A DNA stretch of 64,000 nt from Sepiola atlantica (lineage: Eukaryota > Mollusca > Cephalopoda > Sepiida > Sepiolidae). The notes beneath the pieces are model-generated. The model was not told the origin of the DNA and did no database searches. It saw nothing but the letters and a program-made list of their open reading frames with translations. The DNA is taken from positions 1,554,201-1,618,200 of the forward strand of contig CAUVYP010000262.1 in NCBI GenBank assembly GCA_963556195.1, read 5' to 3'. This document shows, piece after piece, positions 59,646 through 64,000 of the stretch. The position numbers were made by a program, and so were the translations under genes. Numbering within the stretch: position 1 is the first letter of the stretch; each line of letters starts with the position of its first letter.

Positions 59646-60404
59646 ATGCTTTTGTTTTTAACTCAAAATATTTCTCAGGGTTGGGGGCGAGTGAAAAATT
59701 AGGGGGCTAGAGAGATTTAGGGGTCGGGGAAAATTTTAGGGGTCAGGCGGAACGTTTTAGGGGTCAGGCCAAATTTTTTTGTTTTTTTTTGTTTTGAAGT
59801 CAAAATATTCTCATGGTTGGGGGAGAGTGAAAAATTAGGGGGCTGGAGAGATTCAGGGGTCGGGGAAAATTTTAGGGGTCAGGACGAACTTTTTAGGGGT
59901 CAGGCCAAATTTTTTTCTTTTCTTTGGTTTTGAACTCAAAATATTTCTCATGGTTGGGGGAGAGTGAAAAATTAGGGGGCTGGAGAGATTCAGGAGTCGG
60001 GGAAAATTTTAGGGGTCAGGACGAACTTTTTAGGGGTCAGGCCAAATTTTTTTCTTTTTTTTGTTTTTGAACTCAAAATATTTCTCATGGTTGGGGGAGA
60101 GTAGAAAAATTAGAGGTGCTGGATAGATTTAGGGGTCGGGGAAAATTTTAGGGATCAGGCCGAACTTTTTAGGGGTCAGGCCCAATTTTTTTTTTTTTTG
60201 GTTTTCAAGTCAAAATATTTCTCATGGTTGGGGGAGAGTGAAAAATTAGGGGGCTAGAGAGATTTAGGGGTCGGGGAAAATTTTAGGGGTCAGGCGGAAC
60301 TTTTTAGGGGTCAGGCCAAATTTTATTGTTTTTTTTTGTTTTGAAGTCAAAATATTTCTCATCGTTGGGGGAGAGTTAAAAATTAGGGGGCTGGAGAGAT
60401 TTAA
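59646..60404. repeat. S137 satellite, E9 second block
   Basis: About 5.5 units of ordinary type. The array stops abruptly at AGAGATTT (60404) without the usual seam to S35. Confidence 0.88.
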
Positions 60405-60472
60405 CTGTAATGGTTAACAACAGGAGAATTGCACCCGTATTTATAGGTGAAATTACTCCCACTATTCCCTGA
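60405..60472. other. Short unassigned sequence left of LTR element
   Basis: AACTGTAATGGTTAACAACA and following bases match no repeat family in the window. With 63908-64000 on the other side of the LTR insertion, it may be the start of non-array DNA or an unrelated element. I see no gene in it. Confidence 0.5.
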
Positions 60473-60476
60473 CTAT
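60473..60476. repeat. Target-site duplication CTAT (left)
   Basis: CTAT immediately precedes the left LTR and recurs at 63904-63907 immediately after the right end. A 4-bp duplication is normal for LTR retrotransposon integration. Confidence 0.75.
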
Positions 60477-60593
60477 TGTTAGGATCGAGGGTCGTTTTCC
60501 CCCGATTATTAACGTGTTCAGTAAATCAAGCAATTGTTGCATGCAAAGACAGAGTAATAATTAATAAACAAAAATGAAGTAGTTCAAATAACG

Positions 60594-60599
60594 TTTATT
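60594..60599 (-). terminator. Polyadenylation signal AATAAA in LTR (minus strand)
   Basis: Minus strand reads GTTCAATAAACG, about 400 bp downstream of the TATA-like box. It is present at the same place in the right LTR (63181-63186). Its functional use is inferred from position. Confidence 0.5.
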
Positions 60600-61004
60600 G
60601 AACGTGTGTGTACGTGGAATGATGAAGTGTGTGATGTATGCATGTGTGTCGATGGAAAAACAGTTCTTGAAAAGGTATAAGAAGAAATGAATCCGGCGAG
60701 AGGAAAGTCTTTGAAAAGCCGTACACAAAGAAAACGAGTTGAGAACTCTTACCGTTGTTTGCCCACGTGTGTTGGTAGTTGTTATGCCAATGACTAGTTG
60801 AAGAGAAAAGCGTGAGACGAAACGCTAGTGTATTAGCGTCGTTCTGCCAAGGCCAATTGACCAGAGGAAAAAGGTGAAACGGAACGCTAGTGTCAGCGTC
60901 GTCCTGTCGAGGCCAAAAGGCGAGTGAAACGGAGCGCTGGTGCCAGCGTTGTTTTCCGATACTGGTCGGTGAAAAAGAGAGAGAATTTCCGTTTTGCCCC
61001 GGCT

Positions 61005-61010
61005 CTTATA
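61005..61010 (-). promoter_or_regulatory. TATA-like box in LTR (minus strand)
   Basis: Minus strand reads GGACTATAAGAGCCGGGG. It lies in the U3 side and upstream of the AATAAA at 60599-60594, in the right order for an LTR promoter. The same box is at 63592-63597 and, in the extra fragment, at 63783-63788. Confidence 0.55.
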
Positions 61011-61125
61011 GTCCGAAGGGCAGATAACTCTGGTGTCGCTTTACAGCGTCACCTGTCGGTGATAAAGCGCCACCTACCGGCAAACCGGTGTAGTTATGTT
61101 TTGAAAGGAGGAGGTAACTGCTACA

Positions 61126-61141
61126 AGGACTCCCCCCCCAG
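61126..61141 (-). other. Polypurine tract next to 3' LTR
   Basis: Minus strand reads CTGGGGGGGGAGTCCT directly before the LTR start TGTAGCAG. Such a tract primes plus-strand DNA synthesis in LTR elements. The final TCCT interrupts the purine run, so the call is moderate. Confidence 0.55.
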
Positions 61142-61504
61142 ATTGAAAAATATTGAAGATATTATTCAATATGTACAGTTGTAGATGAGAAGCATTCTTT
61201 GTGGGTATGTCTGTTTTGCTGTTGAAGATTAGAAAAAAGTAGTGTGCACGCTACTTATTTCTGTTTCTGCATCTGTATTGAATGATTGATCGCAAGTGCA
61301 TCTGCGGAATTGAGTGTTTGTAACGCATGTGGATCTGCGTGTTGTTTGGGTCTGCATCAAGTTTGAGTGCAAGTGAGTTTGCGGTCGAAAAATGTTGAGT
61401 GCAAGGTAATTTGCACTTGTTGGTGGCGTTGTTCATGTTGATTAGTCTGCGTGATGTGGAGCTGATGAACGAACGTTGAATTGTCAGTGTTGTCCGGGAA
61501 TGTT
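61142..61504. other. LTR element interior, low-information segment
   Basis: No domain was recognised. Degenerate relatives of the neighbouring 34-bp repeat are scattered here (GCAAGTGAGTTTGCGG near 61370, GTGCAAGGTAATTTGCAC near 61399). Confidence 0.5.
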
Positions 61505-61810
61505 TGGTGCTTGGGTCTGCGCGGTTGTTGATGAGCGAGCACAAGTGAATCTGTGCAGTGTTGATGAGTGAGCACAAGTGAGTCTGTGCAGTTGTTGATG
61601 AATGAGCACAAGTGAGTCTGTGCAGTTGGTGATGAATGAGCACAAGTGAGTCTGTGCAGTTGGTGATGAATGAGCACAAGTGAGTCTGTGCAGTTGTTGA
61701 TGAATGAGCACAAGTGAGTCTGTTCAATTGTTGATGAATGAGCACAAGTGAGTCTGTGCAGTTGGTGATGAATGAGCACAAGTGAGTCTGTGCAATTGTT
61801 GATGTTGTTC
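61505..61810. repeat. 34-bp minisatellite inside LTR element
   Basis: About 8.5 units of AGCACAAGTGAGTCTGTGCA then GTTGTTGATGAATG. Spacing is 34 bp (61571 to 61605). Since 34 is not a multiple of three, the minus-strand frames of up to 191 codons spell the same repeat in rotating registers and are not credible genes. Worn copies continue to about 61960. Confidence 0.88.
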
Positions 61811-62220
61811 ATGTTAATTAGTCCGTGTTGTGGAACTGATGAACAAACATCTAGTTGTTGAGATTGGTGGTACACTATGGTCAAAATCAGATGCACAAAT
61901 GTCTGCAAGTGAGTTAGCAGGTCCAGGTACAAGTGGGTCTGTACTGGTGTTGGTGCGTCGTTCGAGTTGATGTGTCCCCCAGTTGATCAACGAACGTCCA
62001 GTTGTTGAGTATTTAGTCGTGCTTGTGTAGTTGTACTCATTTTGAACTGGTGTGATTTCTTCCATAGTGTCGTCAGTGATGTCCGGAAATGTTTGGTGCT
62101 TGATGAATGTCCGGGAAAATGTGGTTGTTCATCTTGTGTTGAAGATTGTTGGTAGGCCTTGAAGGGTGATGTTGTTCGTGTTTGTCGTCGTGTGTTGGTC
62201 GTTTTGTAGTTTTCTTTTCC
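61811..62220. other. LTR element interior, degenerate repeat region
   Basis: Contains recurring GTTGTTGA, GAACAAACATCTAGTTG and GAACGTCCAGTTGTTGAG pieces, and two copies of GTCCGGGAA/GTCCGGAAATGTTTGG (near 62080 and 62110) that also occur at 61494. I read it as decayed tandem sequence. No gene was recognised. Confidence 0.5.
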
Positions 62221-62990
62221 TTTATATATATATTTCCAACACGTGGGTAGAAGGGAAAAAGAAAAAAAAAATGGAGCCGTAATTTGTTTCACACACGGAA
62301 TGACGTTTTTGTTTTCGTTTGTTTGAATGTTAGTTTCCAAGTAGAGAAAGAATGGCGGCTTCTCTTTCCTTTGTTGTTGAAAAGAAAGAAAAAAAAATCG
62401 TATTTTCTTTTTTGTTTGAATTTTCATTTCCACGTGGTCCGAGAGATAAAAAATGGCGTTATTTTAAAAAAAAATTTTATCAACACGTTGTCCGGAAAAA
62501 GATGGCGGCATTTTTGAATTTATTTTATCAACACGTGGTCCGGAAAAAAGATGGCGGCAATTTAAAAATTTTTTATCAACATGTGGTCACGAGAAAGATG
62601 GGCAGCGTGAGCGTTTGTTTTCTTTTGTTTTCTTTTTATCTCCACGTGTTCAAAACAAAGGAAGTGGCGTCTTGTAAGGTCCTTTTGTTCGTCAAAAAAA
62701 GAAAAAAAGGATTGGCAAAAGTTTGTCTTTTTCTTTGTATATATTTTTCCGACACGTATGTGGAGAAAGAGAAGAAGAAAAAATGAAATTGTAACTTGTT
62801 TTATACTCGGAGAAACCGAGAAATGTTTTTGTTTTTCTTGTTTGGGTATTTCCGCGTGGCTAGGAAAAATGGAGACGGGGGCTTCTTTTCTTTTGTTTGT
62901 TTGTATATTTCTACCACGTGGGTAGAAAAAAAAGGAAAAAGATGGATGCGTAATTCGTTTCACCACGGAAGAAAAAACGAGAAATGATTT
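62221..62990. repeat. Degenerate CACGTG-containing repeats inside LTR element
   Basis: Irregular units with TTTTATCAACACGTGGTCCG and GAAAAAAGATGGCGGC. The clearest are spaced 48 bp (62481, 62529, 62577). CACGTG or one-base variants recur near 62239, 62431, 62531, 62643, 62753, 62855 and 62918. Low-complexity A/T and T/C stretches create frames of up to 148 codons on both strands without recognisable domains. Confidence 0.65.
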
Positions 62991-63043
62991 TTTTTTTTTT
63001 TGTTCTAGTATGAAATTAATTACTCCGTCACATACAACAAAGC

Positions 63044-63061
63044 TTGCACGTCAGGTCACCA
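63044..63061 (-). other. Primer-binding site of LTR element
   Basis: Minus strand reads TGGTGACCTGACGTGCAA, two bases after the LTR end. It begins with TGG, which pairs with the CCA end of a tRNA. I cannot name the tRNA without a search. Confidence 0.65.
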
Positions 63062-63063
63062 AT

Positions 63064-63712
63064 TGTTAGGATCGAGGGTCGTGTTCCCCCGATTATAAAC
63101 GTGTTCAGTAAATCAAGCAATTGTTGCATGCAAAGACAGAGTAATAATTAATAAACAAAAATGAAGTAGTTCAAATAACGTTTATTGAACGTGTGTGTAC
63201 GTGGAATGATGAAGTGTGTGATGTATGCATGTGTGTCGATGGAAAAACAGTTCTTGAAAAGGTATAAGAAGAAATGAATCCGGCGAGAGGAAAGTCTTTG
63301 AAAAGCCGTACACAAAGAAAACGAGTTGAGAACTCTTACCGTTGTTTGCCCACGTGTGTTGGTAGTTGTTATGCCAATGACTAGTTGAAGAGAAAAGCGT
63401 GAGACGAAACGCTAGTGTATTAGCGTCGTTCTGCCAAGGCCAATTGACCAGAAGAAAAAGGTGAAACGGAACGCTAGTGTCAGCGTCGTCCTGTCGAGGC
63501 CAAAAGGCGAGTGAAACGGAGCGCTGGTGCCAGCGTTGTTTTCCGATACTGGTCGGTGAAAAAGAGAGAGAATTTCCGTTTTGCCCCGGCTCTTATAGTC
63601 CGAAGGGCAGATAACTCTGGTGTCGCTTTACAGCGTCACCTGTCGGTGATAAAGCGCCACCTACCGGCAAACCGGTGTAGTTATGTTTTGAAAGGAGGAG
63701 GTAACTGCTACA
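63064..63712 (-). repeat. Right LTR (5' LTR in minus orientation)
   Basis: 649 bp, matching 60477-61125 with three differences seen (CGTGTTCCCC, GATTATAAACG, CCAGAAGAAA against CGTTTTCCCC, GATTATTAACG, CCAGAGGAAA). It carries the same TATA-like box (63592-63597) and AATAAA (63181-63186), and is followed by an extra partial copy of its own end. Confidence 0.85.
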
Positions 63713-63903
63713 AGGGGTGTCAGCGTCTGCCTGCCGAGGCAGGTCGGTGAGGAAGAGAGAGAATTTCCGTTTTGCCCCGGCTCTTATAGTCCGAAGGGCA
63801 GATAACTCTGGTGTCGCTTTACAGCGTCACCTGTCGGTGATAAAGCGCCACCTACCGGCAAACCGGTGTAGTTATGTTTTGAAAGGAGGAGGTAACTGCT
63901 ACA
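63713..63903 (-). repeat. Extra partial LTR end (191 bp) at right end
   Basis: From GGTCGGTGAGGAAGAGAG onward it repeats the last 165 or so bases of the LTR and ends ACTGCTACA just before the CTAT duplication. Its first 30 bases (GGGGTGTCAGCGTCTGCCTG, CCGAGGCAGG) are a different version of the LTR subrepeat. The left LTR lacks this copy. Confidence 0.8.
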
Positions 63904-63907
63904 CTAT
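63904..63907. repeat. Target-site duplication CTAT (right)
   Basis: Partner of 60473-60476. Its position after the extra fragment shows that the fragment is part of the element rather than flanking DNA. Confidence 0.75.
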
Positions 63908-64000
63908 AAAAGTCATTCCTTCTTTGTAACTCATGTTGGCCACATATCCCCCAAACGCTGAGCACACAATCAGTAAGTACCACTCTTTTTTTTTTCACAT
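63908..64000. other. Unassigned sequence right of LTR element
   Basis: AAAAGTCATTCCTTCTTTG and onward match no repeat family here. Joined to the left flank, the target reads GACTATAAAAGTC, which resembles a TATA box, but no gene is visible in the 93 bases available. Confidence 0.45.

Larger units (their letters stand above)
54295..60404 (+). mobile_element. E9: Helitron-like element, type C, 3' end not found
   Basis: It starts TCTCCTATATAAAGGCC and is nearly identical to E8 up to about 57905. It then has S137, a second S54-link-S80 cycle and a last S137 block that stops at GAGAGATTTAACTGTAATGG near 60400. No S35 or R module follows before the window ends, so it is either truncated or its end lies beyond the unassigned sequence around the LTR element. 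No coding gene was recognised. Confidence 0.72.
60477..61125 (-). repeat. Left LTR (3' LTR in minus orientation)
   Basis: 649 bp, TGTTAGGATCGAGG to GGTAACTGCTACA on the + strand. The U3 side (right part on +) has three related blocks of about 60 bp with CGCTAGTGTCAGCGTCGT and AGGCCAA, plus a TATAAG box on the minus strand at 61010-61005. AATAAA on the minus strand is at 60599-60594. A CCCACGTGTG E-box-like site lies near 60760. Confidence 0.85.
60477..63903 (-). mobile_element. Non-autonomous LTR retrotransposon (minus strand)
   Basis: Two 649-bp direct repeats starting TG and ending CA flank 1,938 bp, with a CTAT target duplication outside. Read on the minus strand, TGGTGACCTGACGTGCAA starts two bases inside the right LTR (primer-binding site). 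A G-rich purine tract lies directly inside the left LTR. No gag, protease, reverse transcriptase or integrase motif is visible in the interior, whose longest minus frames are repeat-derived or low-complexity. It must depend on proteins from another element. The two LTRs show only three differences by eye, so the insertion is young. Confidence 0.82.

Noticed and set aside
60924..61184. 86-codon + strand frame in the LTR, repeated at 63511-63750 and 63717-63929
   Set aside because: It is within the LTR and on the strand opposite to the element's transcription. It recurs only because the LTR recurs.
61357..62966. Minus-strand frames of 134-191 codons inside the LTR element as possible gag
   Set aside because: They read through a 34-bp repeat or A/T-rich low-complexity DNA. 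No zinc knuckle, protease or polymerase motif is visible.
63064..63903. Three tandem LTRs or a plain tandem repeat instead of an LTR element
   Set aside because: The 649-bp copies begin TG and end CA, a primer-binding site and purine tract sit at the correct inner edges, and CTAT flanks the whole. The third copy is only a 3' fragment.

Overview
This window is eukaryotic, repeat-dominated DNA, most likely from an invertebrate animal. I cannot name the species from sequence alone. I find no convincing protein-coding gene, rRNA or tRNA. Nearly every base up to about 60.4 kb belongs to a tandem repeat or to the short end modules of Helitron-like rolling-circle transposons. The rest is mostly a non-autonomous LTR retrotransposon.

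The main layout is a head-to-tail array of Helitron-like elements, all on the + strand. Each starts with TC followed within a few bases by a TATAAAGG-type box and a GTCTG microsatellite. Each ends with a GC-rich hairpin and CTAG. I label them E1 (1-3046, 5' end outside), E2 (3047-8488), E3 (8489-27520), E5 (27521-40759), E7 (40760-46535), E8 (46536-54294) and E9 (54295 to about 60404, no 3' end seen). At all six junctions the CTAG of one element touches the TC of the next with no spacer. Two more elements are nested: E4 (8894-23791) in E3, and E6 (28784-36676) in E5. The uninterrupted sister copies E7 and E2 preserve both empty sites, which fixes the ends of E4 and E6 to the base and shows insertion between A and T without target duplication.

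The elements share an order of parts. A 5' module (types A, B, C) comes first, then element-specific minisatellites with units of about 26, 30, 33, 46, 54, 76, 80 or 160 bp. Next comes a G/T-rich satellite of about 137 bp (S137, about 26 kb or 40% of the window), then a 35-bp satellite (S35, about 9.7 kb), then a 3' module (R) of 254-275 bp. E2-E3 and E5-E7 are two copies of an A-B dimer. A near-identical 7.76-kb direct duplication (about 42360-50118 and 50119-57905) has breakpoints inside S137 and explains why E8 and E9 look alike.

At the right end (60477-63903) lies a minus-strand LTR element with 649-bp LTRs, a CTAT target duplication, a primer-binding site and a polypurine tract. It has no recognisable gag or pol, and its interior is itself partly tandem repeats. 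No Rep/helicase gene is present, so every Helitron-like element here must have depended on proteins encoded elsewhere. The picture is of heterochromatin-like DNA in which rolling-circle transposons carry, build and exchange satellites.
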